From assembly GCF_024298965.1 (NCBI RefSeq), contig NZ_CP085193.1, forward strand, positions 3,224,001 through 3,288,000: a DNA stretch of 64,000 nt. The letters are read 5' to 3'. The DNA is from Streptomyces rapamycinicus NRRL 5491 (GTDB lineage: Bacteria; Actinomycetota; Actinomycetes; Streptomycetales; Streptomycetaceae). The notes below the pieces were generated by a model that searched no databases, had not been told where the DNA came from, and saw only the letters and a list, made by a program, of their open reading frames with translations. The position numbers were made by a program, and so were the translations under genes. Positions 23,721 to 31,332 of this stretch are shown one piece after another (within the stretch, counting starts at the first letter, position 1; each line of letters opens with the position of its first letter).

Positions 23721-23795
23721 ACGAACGAATTCGTCACGAACGCGTTCGTCGCGAGCAGGTTCGTCACGAACGCGTTTGCCACGAACGCGTTCGTA
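23721..23795. promoter_or_regulatory. Five-unit 15-bp tandem array of palindromic operators
   Basis: Five units begin at 23721, 23736, 23751, 23766 and 23781, exactly 15 bp apart. Units 2 and 5 contain the perfect palindrome ACGAACGCGTTCGT, unit 1 is ACGAACGAATTCGT, unit 4 ends GTTTGC, and unit 3 is the most degenerate (GCGAGCAGGTTCGT). The array sits between the divergent TetR and FAD-monooxygenase starts, the normal place for TetR operators. Usual TetR sites have one or two operators. Five phased copies suggest cooperative binding. Binding is inferred from position and symmetry. Confidence 0.82.
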
Positions 23796-23863
23796 GACCT
23801 ACGCTCCTCCCATCCACGGCGCATCGGCGCCGAGCCAGGAGGCCCAGGGAGGCATCCATCGCC

Positions 23864-25045
23864 ATGTCCACACAACGCCGTCAACGCGCTCAACGCCGTG
23901 TCGCCATCGTCGGAGCAGGGCCGGGAGGGCTGACGCTGGCGCGCGTCCTGCACGTCCACGGCATCCCCTCGACCGTCTACGAACTGGACGCGTCCGCGAC
24001 CGCACGCGACCAGGGCGGCACGCTGGACCTGGACGAGGAGTCCGGCCAGCGGGCGCTGCTGCACGCCGGGCTGCTCGAGGAGTTCCGGCCGCTGAGCCGC
24101 CCCGAGGGCGGGGAGCTGCGCCTGCTCGGCAAGGACGCCGACCTCGGCTTCCACATCCCCCCGCCGCGGGACGGTGACGGCAACGACCGCCCCGAGATCG
24201 ACCGCAGGGTGCTGAAGGAACTGCTGCTGGGGTCGCTGCCGGAGGGAACCGTCCGCTGGGGCCGGAAGGTTCGGGCGGTCGCCATCGGCGCGGCCGGACG
24301 GCCCACGCTCACCCTGGCCGACGGCACGACCGTCGCGGCGGATGTGCTGGTCGGCGCGGACGGGGCGTGGTCCAGGGTCCGGCCCCTGCTGTCCGACGCC
24401 GATCCGGTCTACACCGGCGTGTCATTCGTCGACGGCCTCCTGAACGACGTGGACACCCGGCACCCGGCCGTCGCCGAACTCGTGGGCCGGGGCTCGATGT
24501 TCGCCCTCGCGGACGAGAAGGGGCTGTTCGCCCAGCGCAACGGCGGTGGCCGGATCCGCGTCTACATCGCGGTCAAGGCGCCGGAGGAGTGGAGCCGTTC
24601 GGGCCTCGTCGACCAGGCGGACCCGGCGGCGACCAGGAAACGGCTGCTGGACCTCTTCCCCGACTGGGACGAGGGGCTGCGCGCGCTGATCGCCGACGGC
24701 GACGGCCCGCTCGTCCCCCGGCCCATCCACGCCCTGCCCACCGGCCACCGCTGGGACCGGGTGCCCGGCGTCACGCTCCTGGGCGACGCCGCCCATCTGA
24801 TGTCCCCCTTCGCCGGGGCGGGCGCCAACCTCGCCATGCTCGACGGCGCGGAACTCGCCCTCGCCCTGGCCTCCCACGACGACCTGGAGACGGCCCTGAA
24901 CGCCTACGAGACAGCCATGTTCCCGCGCGCCGAGGAGGCGGCCACGCAATCGGCCGACCACCTCGTCGACTTCTTCCAGCCGGACGCCCTGCGGATCCTG
25001 CGGGACGCCTTCACCACGTTGACCGCCGGAGGTGCGGACCGATGA
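23864..25045 (+). CDS. FAD-dependent monooxygenase (TetX/PHBH-like)
   Basis: The 393-residue flavoprotein begins with a Rossmann motif (VAIVGAGPGGLTLARVL, residues 13-29), then GTLDLDEESGQRALLHAGL. It has the second FAD motif VLVGADGAWSRVRPLL (about 157-172) and the third GVTLLGDAAHLMSPFAGAGANLAM (about 302-325). This pattern, including the LDLDEESG region, is that of TetX-like class A monooxygenases, which hydroxylate aromatic or polyketide compounds including tetracyclines. ATG 23864 is chosen: a longer frame to 23546 runs through the operator array. Its TGA overlaps the hydrolase ATG. Regulation by the divergent TetR gene is very likely. Confidence 0.9.
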   Translation: MSTQRRQRAQRRVAIVGAGPGGLTLARVLHVHGIPSTVYELDASATARDQGGTLDLDEESGQRALLHAGLLEEFRPLSRPEGGELRLLGKDADLGFHIPPPRDGDGNDRPEIDRRVLKELLLGSLPEGTVRWGRKVRAVAIGAAGRPTLTLADGTTVAADVLVGADGAWSRVRPLLSDADPVYTGVSFVDGLLNDVDTRHPAVAELVGRGSMFALADEKGLFAQRNGGGRIRVYIAVKAPEEWSRSGLVDQADPAATRKRLLDLFPDWDEGLRALIADGDGPLVPRPIHALPTGHRWDRVPGVTLLGDAAHLMSPFAGAGANLAMLDGAELALALASHDDLETALNAYETAMFPRAEEAATQSADHLVDFFQPDALRILRDAFTTLTAGGADR

Positions 25046-25872
25046 CCACGCCGACCGAATTCACCGAACTCACGGGGTCCACGGGACCTACGGGATCCCC
25101 CGGCTTCGCCGTCGAGCCGTACCCCGGTCTGCCCCTGACGGTGCGGGACGTGGGCGCGGGCCGCCCCGTGCTCGTCCTGCACGGCGGCGCCGGACCCGCA
25201 AGCGTGAGCGGAGTGGTGGACCACTTCGCCGCCACCTCCCGGGTGCTGGCGCCGACCCACCCGGGCTGGGAGGACACTCCGCGGCCCGAGTGGTTCGCGG
25301 GCGTGGACGACCTCGTCGAGACGTATCTGGATCTGCTGGACGACCGCGATCTGCGCGATGTCCTGGTCCTCGGCAGCTCCTTCGGCGGCTGGATCGCCGC
25401 GGAGATGGCCGTGCGTGACCGTGGCCGCCGCATCGGCGGGCTGGTCGTCATGGGCGCGTTCGGGCCGCGGCTCGAAGGGCACGAGGTGCGGTTCCCCACG
25501 GCCCCGCCCGGCCCGCCGCCCGGTGCGGGCTCCGGACCTGGTCAGGGTCCCGGGCCCGGGGAAGGCTCCGGCTCCTCCGCGCCGCGCCGGGGGCCCTCGC
25601 CCGCGGCACTCCAGGCGCTGGCCGCCTACGCCGGGCCGGCGAAGTCCGACCCGAAGCTGCTGCACCGGCTCGCCAGGGTGACGGTGCCCGCCCTCGCGGT
25701 GTGGGGCGAGAACGACACCGTCGTCCCGCCCGACTACGGCCGCGCGTACGCCGCCGCCATCCCCGGGGCGCGCTTCGAGCTGATCCCGGGCGCGGGCCAC
25801 CTCCCCACCCGGGAGGCACCGGAGGCCACGTTCGCCGCGATCGACGCGTTCCTGGGCGCGGCCGGGCGGTAG
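25042..25872 (+). CDS. Alpha/beta hydrolase with Gly/Pro-rich insertion
   Basis: The 276-residue protein shows the alpha/beta-hydrolase core: oxyanion motif LVLHGGAGPAS (residues 45-55), nucleophile elbow GSSFGGW with Ser113, the acid in VWGENDTVVPP and the histidine in PGAGHLPTREAPE. The cap domain that normally follows strand 6 is missing. It is replaced by about 35 residues of low-complexity Gly/Pro sequence (TAPPGPPPGAGSGPG and on, residues 155-188). It overlaps the monooxygenase gene by four bases, so it probably acts on the oxidised product. An ATG at 25042 is supported by the ATGA overlap. Substrate unknown. Confidence 0.87.
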   Translation: MTTPTEFTELTGSTGPTGSPGFAVEPYPGLPLTVRDVGAGRPVLVLHGGAGPASVSGVVDHFAATSRVLAPTHPGWEDTPRPEWFAGVDDLVETYLDLLDDRDLRDVLVLGSSFGGWIAAEMAVRDRGRRIGGLVVMGAFGPRLEGHEVRFPTAPPGPPPGAGSGPGQGPGPGEGSGSSAPRRGPSPAALQALAAYAGPAKSDPKLLHRLARVTVPALAVWGENDTVVPPDYGRAYAAAIPGARFELIPGAGHLPTREAPEATFAAIDAFLGAAGR

Positions 25873-25909
25873 CCGCCGGGGGTAGCCGCCGGGCGGTAAC
25901 TGCCGAAAC

Positions 25910-26935
25910 TCAGCTGGGGCGCCCCAGCTCCTTGCGGAAGAGCTCCAGCACATTGCCGCCGAGGATCCTCTCGATGTCCCCCTCGGGAAGGCCCCTCCGG
26001 ACCAGCGCCTCGGTCACCAGAGGCAGTCCGCGGGGGCCTTCGAGACCGGGGACCACCAGCCGGGCGTACTCGACGTCCTCGCAGCAGGGCGGGGTGGTGT
26101 CCGCGCTGACCTCCTTGATGAAGTCCGGCCCCAGACCCACATGGCCGACGCCGATCACCTCGGCGATATGGACGATGTGATCGGCCAGCCGGTCCACCGT
26201 GCGGTCGGCCGGGGCGGTGGCCAGGAACTCGCCGAGGAAGTTGACGCACACCGTGCCGCCGGTGGCCGCGATCCCGCGCAGCTGCTCGTCGGTGAGGTTG
26301 CGATGGTGGTCCAGCAGCGCGCGGGCGGAGGAGTGGGTGGCCAGCACCGGGCGGGTGGCCAGCTCCAGCACATGGGCCACCCCGGAGGCGCCGAGATGGG
26401 AGACGTCGAAGAGGATGCCCAGGCGCTCCATCTCCTTCAGCGCCTGGACCCCGGCCTCGGTGAGCCGGCTTCCGGTGGCGTCCTCACCGCTTCCGTCGGC
26501 CAGGGCGGTACGGCCCCAGTGGGCGAGCGAGGCGATGCGCACCCCGAGGCGGTGGAGGGTCGGGAGCAGCTCCACGTTGGCGTCCAGCCCGGGGGCGCTC
26601 TCCAGTGCCAGCACCAGGGCGATCCGGCCGTCGGCGAGCGCGGCGTCGATGTCGTCGCCGTCCAGGCACAGCCGTACCTCGTCGGCGTTGCCCTCGGCGA
26701 GGGTGTGGGCGCACTCGATCATCCGCAGCGTCTCGCGCAGCGCGCCCTCGGGGCGGAACTGGTCGTCGATGAAGGCCGGGAGCACCTGGAGATCCACCCC
26801 GCCCTCGCGCAGCTGCGGCAGCCAGCGCTCCCGGAAGTAGCCCGCCCAGCGGTGCGGTGGACGGGCGGTGACGGCGATCAGCAGGTCGTTGTGGGCGTCG
26901 GCGACGACGGCGCGGCGGTGAAGTGCACGGCTCAT
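25910..26935 (-). CDS. Membrane-dipeptidase-family (M19) peptidase
   Basis: The 341-residue protein matches the renal-dipeptidase family: an N-terminal metal motif VVADAHNDLL (residues 9-18), GGVDLQVLPAFID, LALESAPGL (bridging glutamate), LGVRIASLAHWGRTALADGSGED, DVSHLG, VLATHSSARAL with the two zinc-ligand histidine regions, and HVGLGPDF near the end. Family members hydrolyse dipeptides, and some act on beta-lactams or D-amino-acid peptides. The ATG at 26935 was chosen because the first conserved strand follows it directly. Upstream in-frame sequence runs into repeat module 1. No signal peptide is seen, so it is probably cytosolic. Confidence 0.92.
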   Translation of the reverse strand: MSRALHRRAVVADAHNDLLIAVTARPPHRWAGYFRERWLPQLREGGVDLQVLPAFIDDQFRPEGALRETLRMIECAHTLAEGNADEVRLCLDGDDIDAALADGRIALVLALESAPGLDANVELLPTLHRLGVRIASLAHWGRTALADGSGEDATGSRLTEAGVQALKEMERLGILFDVSHLGASGVAHVLELATRPVLATHSSARALLDHHRNLTDEQLRGIAATGGTVCVNFLGEFLATAPADRTVDRLADHIVHIAEVIGVGHVGLGPDFIKEVSADTTPPCCEDVEYARLVVPGLEGPRGLPLVTEALVRRGLPEGDIERILGGNVLELFRKELGRPS

Positions 26936-27569
26936 ACGGACGACGGTGGCCTTTCGTGAGACCGGGGACCCCGGAGGCCGGGGTTGGCGGCGGTCATCGT
27001 GGCGTACGGGCCGCCCGCCGGTCCACGGGTTTTCGTCTGGCGGACGGGGATCGGCCCACGGCGCGGGGTGCGTGGGCTGGTCGTGGACGGGTTGGTCCGC
27101 CCAGCCGCCGCGTAGGGGTGTCCGGCGGGCCACGCGGCGGAGCCGGATGCTTTCCCCTCCCCGCCCCTTCCCGTAACCAGAGGCTCCGCCCCTGGACCCC
27201 CGGGGCCCGGCCGCGCGGCGGAGCCGCATGCCGATACTGCGGGAAAGGGCGAAGCCCCGGCCCGAGGCCCGAGGCAGAGCCCCACCATCCAGCCCCTCCG
27301 GCACTTGAACAGCGAGGCCCGAGGCAGAGCCCCACCATCCAGCCCCTCCGGCACTTGAACAGCGAGGCCCGAGGCAGAGCCCCACCATCCAGCCCCCCGG
27401 CGCTTGAACAGCGAGGCCGGGGGCGGAGCCCCACCATCCAGCCCCCCGGCGTTTGAGGAGCGGGGGCTGGGGCGGAGCCCCAGTTGAGGGAAGGGGCGGG
27501 GAGGGGAACAGCCCGCCGCAGGCGTACGCGTACCGCCGGGCATCGCCCAAGACCGCATGCGGCACGCCC
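26936..27569. repeat. Repeat module 1: C-rich/G-rich inverted ends with 50-bp tandem repeats
   Basis: No gene is supported in this 634-bp gap. From 27151 to 27508 the left end (TTTCCCCTCCCCGCCCC, 27151-27172) and right end (27488-27508) are perfect reverse complements over 21 bp. Between them, from about 27268 to 27482, a 50-bp unit (GAGGCAGAGCCCCACCATCC plus AGCCCCTCCGGC and ACTTGAACAGC) is tandemly repeated about three and a half times. Two more modules of the same design occur in this window. The unit reads open in several frames but has no ribosome site or codon bias of its own. Confidence 0.75.
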
Positions 27570-28484
27570 TCAGTTGAGGGCGATCAGCCCGATGGCCAGC
27601 CCCGCGCCGAGCAGCCCGACGGCCTGGGGCCGGGTGATCCGCTCCCGCAGGAACGTCAGCGCGAGCAGCACCGGCACCGCCGGATAGAGCGCGGACAGCA
27701 CCACGGCGACGGACAGCAACTCCTGCCGGGTGGCGAGCAGATAGAGGATCGTCGCCAGGGTGCCGAGCGCGCCCGCAACCGCCGCCACGACGGCCGCCCG
27801 GCGGGGCAGCCGCAAGGAGGCGCCGGTCACCGGGAACAGCGCCAGGATGACGGCCACCGACACGGCCCGGCTGACCACCACCGGCCACCATCCGGCCGAG
27901 GCCGGTATCCGGGCGAGCGCGAAGAAGTGCAGCGCCAGGCCCACTCCGGCGACCAGCGCCATGACGACGGCCGGACTCAGCCGGTCGGCGCCCGGCCCGT
28001 GCCCGTGCCGCAGTGCGCGCGGCCCGCGCGGCTCATGCGACTCACGCGGCCCGCGCCACTCACACGGCTCACGCGACTCGCCGCGCGAGACCAGCCACAG
28101 CGCGGGCAGCCCCAGCGCGATCCCGGTGAGCGCCGGGGGCGAGGGGCGGTCGCCGAGGAGGGCGATACCCGCCAGCACCGGCAGGCCCACCGCCGTGACA
28201 TCGCTGACCGGCACCACGACGCTCATCGGCCCCTGGTTCATCGACCAGTAGAGGCACGCCACGCCCACCCCGGTACCGAGGCCCGAGAGCGCGCCCCAGC
28301 CCAGGGCCGACGGCGGGGCGTCGGCGCCCTGGGTGAGCAGCACCGGGACCAGGCTGACCACCGTGCCGCCCACCTGGGCACAGGCCGCGACCGTCACTCC
28401 GTGCTGGTGACGGGAGACCAGGCCGCTCAGGAAGTGGGTGGTGCCGAAGCAGAGCGCCGAGGCGACGGCCAGCAGCTCACCCAT
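27570..28484 (-). CDS. EamA-family (DMT superfamily) transporter
   Basis: The 304-residue membrane protein has two halves of about five spans each. The N-half starts ELLAVASALCFGTTHFLSGLVSR and the C-half ends ALYPAVPVLLALTFLRERITRPQAVGLLGAGLAIGLIAL in parts; the motif ALTFLRERIT is typical of EamA permeases. Between the halves lies a hydrophilic, repeat-derived loop (residues about 135-165, ESREPCEWRGPRESHEPRGP) not seen in most relatives, encoded by near-repeats of CTCACGCGGCCCGCG. It is translationally coupled to the MarR regulator (8-bp overlap), so that regulator probably controls it. Export of a metabolite is likely. The substrate is unknown. Confidence 0.88.
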   Translation of the reverse strand: MGELLAVASALCFGTTHFLSGLVSRHQHGVTVAACAQVGGTVVSLVPVLLTQGADAPPSALGWGALSGLGTGVGVACLYWSMNQGPMSVVVPVSDVTAVGLPVLAGIALLGDRPSPPALTGIALGLPALWLVSRGESREPCEWRGPRESHEPRGPRALRHGHGPGADRLSPAVVMALVAGVGLALHFFALARIPASAGWWPVVVSRAVSVAVILALFPVTGASLRLPRRAAVVAAVAGALGTLATILYLLATRQELLSVAVVLSALYPAVPVLLALTFLRERITRPQAVGLLGAGLAIGLIALN

Positions 28485-29040
28485 GGTCCGTACGGGCCCC
28501 GTCCTCGGCCGCCGCGTGGGCCGCCGCCCGGTCCGCGGCCCCGACCGGGCACTCCACGCCGTCCGGGGTGCAGGCGGTCCGGTCGCACAGCCGGCACATC
28601 CGGTCGGCCGAGCCGCTGCCCTGGTAGAGCCCGTCGAGCAGCTTCGCCAGCAGTGCGCCGAGGTCGCGGACCTCCGTCTCGCCGAGGCCGTCCAGCACCC
28701 CGGTGAGCTGGGAGGTCCGCGAGGTCAGCAGCCGGTCCGCGGTCCGCCGGCCCTTGGTGGTGGGGTGGACCCCGGTCCAGTTGCCGATGCCGCGCCGCCG
28801 CTCGACCAGGGCGTCCCGCTCCAGCCCGTCGACCATGCGCACCGCCGCGGACTGGGTGAGCCCCACCCGGCGGCCGAGCTCGGTCACGCTCACCCCGGGG
28901 GTGGCGCGGAGCACGATCAGCGCGGCGGCCGCGCTCATGCTCAGGCGGGACGCGGCGGCCGGGGCGCCGAGCAGATCGTCCGTGATCGCCAGCGCCGTGG
29001 CCCCCAGCAGATTCGCTACGCGTTCCCTCTCATCATGCAT
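28477..29040 (-). CDS. MarR-family regulator with C-terminal cysteine cluster
   Basis: The 187-residue protein has a winged helix typical of MarR proteins: LSMSAAAALIVLRATPGVSVTELGRRVGLTQSAAVRMVDGLERDALVERR, residues about 33-82 (recognition helix LTQSAAVRMVDGL), then the wing. The C-terminal tail has four cysteines in CRLCDRTACTPDGVECP (about residues 149-165), spaced C-x2-C-x4-C-x6-C, which could bind metal or sense redox state. This is uncommon for the family. A 17-bp perfect palindrome overlaps its start codon. The EamA transporter gene overlaps its stop, forming a regulator-transporter pair. Confidence 0.9.
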   Translation of the reverse strand: MHDERERVANLLGATALAITDDLLGAPAAASRLSMSAAAALIVLRATPGVSVTELGRRVGLTQSAAVRMVDGLERDALVERRRGIGNWTGVHPTTKGRRTADRLLTSRTSQLTGVLDGLGETEVRDLGALLAKLLDGLYQGSGSADRMCRLCDRTACTPDGVECPVGAADRAAAHAAAEDGARTDHG

Positions 29041-29051
29041 GAGTCATGCAT
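29035..29051. promoter_or_regulatory. 17-bp palindrome, probable MarR operator
   Basis: ATGCATGAGTCATGCAT is a perfect inverted repeat (arms of 8 bp around a central G) at 29035-29051. It covers the start codon of the MarR gene and lies 80 bp upstream of the divergent metallo-hydrolase gene. MarR proteins typically bind 16-20-bp palindromes at their own promoters, so this is the obvious autoregulatory site. The transcript would be nearly leaderless if the gene starts at 29040. Confidence 0.7.
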
Positions 29052-29130
29052 ACCCGCATGGACTGGTTCCATGCGCCACCCGGCGGGGTGAGAGGATCGG
29101 GGCGGGACGGCCCGAGGGAGGAGGCGGGAG

Positions 29131-29913
29131 ATGTCGGTGGAGATCACCTGGTGGGGGCATGCCACCGCGACCGTGCGGGACTCCGGTGTGCGGGTGCTGA
29201 CCGACCCCCTCTTCGTACGGCGGCTGGCCCATCTGCGGCGCCGCCGGGGGGCCGTGCCACCGGCCGCCGCGGCGGTGGCGGACGTGGCGCTGGTCTCCCA
29301 TCTGCACGCCGACCACCTGCACCCCGGCTCGCTGGCCAAGCTGCTGCCCGGCACCCGGCTGGTGGTGCCGCGCGGGGCCGGGCGGGCGGTGCCCGGGCTG
29401 CGGCGGGTGGTCGCGGCACGGGGGCTGCGGGTGACCGAGATGGCGCCGGGGGACGTGTGCGTGGTCGGCGAGGTGCGCATCCGGGCGGTACCGGCCGCGC
29501 ACGACGGGCGGCGGCTGCCGTACGGGCCGAGCCGGGTGCCCGCGCTGGGGTATGTGCTGAGCGGCGAGTCGACCACGTACTTCGCGGGGGACACCGGGCT
29601 GTTCGACGGGATGGCGGAGACGGTGGGCGCCTGCGATGTGGCGCTGCTGCCGGTGGGCGGCTGGGGCCCGTACCTCGGCCCCGGCCATCTCGACGCGGGC
29701 CGCGCGGCCCAGGCGCTGGCGCGGCTGGGGGCGCGCTGCGCGGTGCCGGTGCACTACGGGACGTACTGGCCGATCGGGATGGACGCGATCCGTCCGCATG
29801 AATTCCACGCCCCGGGCGACGACTTCGTGCGCCACGCCGGGCGGCTGGCCCCCGACACGGTGGTGCACCGGCTGGTGCACGGGGAGTGCGTGCGGCTGGA
29901 GCCCGCCAGGTGA
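29131..29913 (+). CDS. MBL-fold metallo-hydrolase (UlaG-like)
   Basis: The 260-residue protein has the metallo-beta-lactamase fold signature of the UlaG/NAPE-PLD-like branch: ITWWGHATATV at the start (residues 4-14), LTDPLF, LVSHLHADHLHPGSL with the zinc-binding H-x-H-x-D-H motif (about 55-69), TTYFAGDTGLFDGM with the metal-bridging Asp, LPVGGWGPYLGPGHLDA and VPVHYGTYWP. Members hydrolyse phosphodiesters, lactones or lipids, and the substrate is not predictable. A GGGAGGAGGCGGGAG tract supports ATG 29131. Its TGA overlaps the GTG start of the DedA gene, so the two are co-translated. Confidence 0.92.
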   Translation: MSVEITWWGHATATVRDSGVRVLTDPLFVRRLAHLRRRRGAVPPAAAAVADVALVSHLHADHLHPGSLAKLLPGTRLVVPRGAGRAVPGLRRVVAARGLRVTEMAPGDVCVVGEVRIRAVPAAHDGRRLPYGPSRVPALGYVLSGESTTYFAGDTGLFDGMAETVGACDVALLPVGGWGPYLGPGHLDAGRAAQALARLGARCAVPVHYGTYWPIGMDAIRPHEFHAPGDDFVRHAGRLAPDTVVHRLVHGECVRLEPAR

Positions 29914-30566
29914 TAGGGGATCTGGCGGATCTGGCGCGGAGCGTGCCGTCCGAGTCGACACAGCAGGCGGTGGGGTACCCCTCGCTGTACCTGCTGGTGG
30001 TGTTCGGGTCGCTGGTACCGGTGGTGCCCACCGGGGCGGTGGTCTCCTCGGCCGCGGTGGTCGCCATCCACCAGACCGCTCCCCCGCTGTCGCTGCTGGT
30101 GGTCTTCGGAGTGGCCTCGCTGGCGGCCTTCTCCGGGGACGTGACGCTGTACTGGCTCGGGCGGCGCGGGGTGCGCTCGAAGAACGGCTCACGGTGGCTG
30201 GAACGGATCCACGACCACGCGGCGCCGGAACGGCTGGACCAGGCACAGGCGCGACTGAACGAGCACGGGGTGGCGGTTCTGGTGCTGTCCCGGCTGATCC
30301 CGGCGGGGCGGATACCGGTGATGCTGGCCTGCCTGCTGGCGCGCTGGCCGCTGCGGAGGTTCGCCCGGGGCGCCGGGCCCGCGGCGCTGGCCTGGGCGGT
30401 GACGTATCAGCTGATCGGGATCCTGGGCGGCTCGCTCTTCCCCGAGCCGTGGGAGGGCGTGGCGGCGGCCGTGGTCCTGACGGTCGTGATCAGCACGACG
30501 CCCGCGCTGTGGCGGCGTCTGCGCCGCCGAACCGCCCGCGACGCGCAGAGCGAACCCACGGGCTGA
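29910..30566 (+). CDS. DedA/SNARE-associated-domain membrane protein
   Basis: The 218-residue protein belongs to the DedA superfamily. It has hydrophobic helices around LYLLVVFGSLVPVVPTGAVVSSAA (residues 30-53), VFGVASLAAFSGDVTLYWLGRRG with the conserved G-D-x-x-x-Y-x-x-G-R motif (about 70-92), and VLVLSRLIPAGRIPVMLACLLARW with the S-R-x-I-P-x-x-R motif (about 122-145). Relatives flip undecaprenyl phosphate or other phospholipids across the membrane. The GTG start at 29910 overlaps the metallo-hydrolase stop (GTGA). Some MBL-fold enzymes act on lipids, so a shared membrane-lipid role is possible but not shown. Confidence 0.85.
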   Translation: MIGDLADLARSVPSESTQQAVGYPSLYLLVVFGSLVPVVPTGAVVSSAAVVAIHQTAPPLSLLVVFGVASLAAFSGDVTLYWLGRRGVRSKNGSRWLERIHDHAAPERLDQAQARLNEHGVAVLVLSRLIPAGRIPVMLACLLARWPLRRFARGAGPAALAWAVTYQLIGILGGSLFPEPWEGVAAAVVLTVVISTTPALWRRLRRRTARDAQSEPTG

Positions 30567-31332
30567 CACCCCGCCGCCCCGGCCCGGACCGCCGGAGCGG
30601 GCCGGACCGCCGCCCCGGGCGGGACCGGCGGCGCCCCTGCCGCACCGACCGCCCGGCGGACCTTTCCCCTCCCCGCCCCTTCCCGATACCAGGGGCTCCG
30701 CCCCTGGACCCCGTGACGTGGGGCCCGGGGGCCCCTGCCACGCGGCGGAGCCGCATGTCGATGCCGCGGGAAGGCACGGAACCCCGGCCCGAGGTCCCGG
30801 GCAGAACCCCAGCCCGGGGTCCGGGGCAGAACCCCGGCCCGGGGCCTGGGGCAGAACCCCAGCCCGGGATCTGAGGCAGAACCCCAGCCCGGGATCTGAG
30901 GCAGAACCCCAGCCCGGGGTCCGGGGCAGAACCCCGGCCCGGGGCCTGGGGCAGAACCCCAGCCCGGGGCCTGGGGCAGAACCCCGGCCCGAGGTCTGAG
31001 GCAGAACCCCGGCCCGGGATCCGGGGCAGAACCCCAGCCCGGGGTCCGGGGCAGAACCCCGGCCCGGGATCTGAGGCAGAACCCCGGCCCGAGGTCTGAG
31101 GCAGAACCCCGGCCCGGGGCCTGGGGCAGAACCTCGGCCCGGGGTCCGGGGCAGAGCCCCGGTTTCGGGAAGGGGCGGGGAGGGGAGCAGCTCGCCGCAG
31201 GCGTTACGAGCCGCCGGGCACACCCTGGGCGCGGCGTCCGGTGCGGGGTGGGCCCGGCGCCACGAGCCGGGGCGGCCGAGGCAGCCGGGTCAGCCGGAGC
31301 AGCCGGAGCGGCGGAACCTGGCGCACAGCGTG
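30567..31332. repeat. Repeat module 2: inverted ends enclosing a minisatellite
   Basis: This 766-bp gap between the DedA and spore-pigment hydroxylase genes holds no supportable gene. The left end at 30663-30685 (TTTCCCCTCCCCGCCCC and on) and the right end at 31166-31186 are reverse complements. Inside, 30686-30781 carries a copy of GGGGCTCCGCCCCTGG and GCGGCGGAGCCGCATG, then a 25-bp minisatellite. The tail after the right end (GCAGCTCGCCGCAGGCG) resembles the tails of modules 1 and 3. Open frames here encode only Pro/Gly/Arg-rich repeats. Confidence 0.75.
30782..31156. repeat. 25-bp minisatellite, 15 units
   Basis: Fifteen consecutive 25-bp units without length variation run from 30782 to 31156. 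The unit is CCCCrGCCCG followed by a five-to-six-base variable part and GGCAGAA. The variable part takes a few states, reading GGGGTCCGG, GGGCCTGG, GGATCTGAG or GAGGTCTGAG in mixed order. There are no unique spacers, so it is not a CRISPR array. The blocks of sites that vary together point to recurrent duplication and gene-conversion-like exchange. Confidence 0.88.

Noticed and set aside
23546..23863. N-terminal extension of the FAD monooxygenase
   Set aside because: It reads through the operator array as Arg/His/Glu repeats; ATG 23864 fits the Rossmann start.
30782..31156. Possible CRISPR array
   Set aside because: Units are contiguous and lack unique spacers; no cas genes are present.
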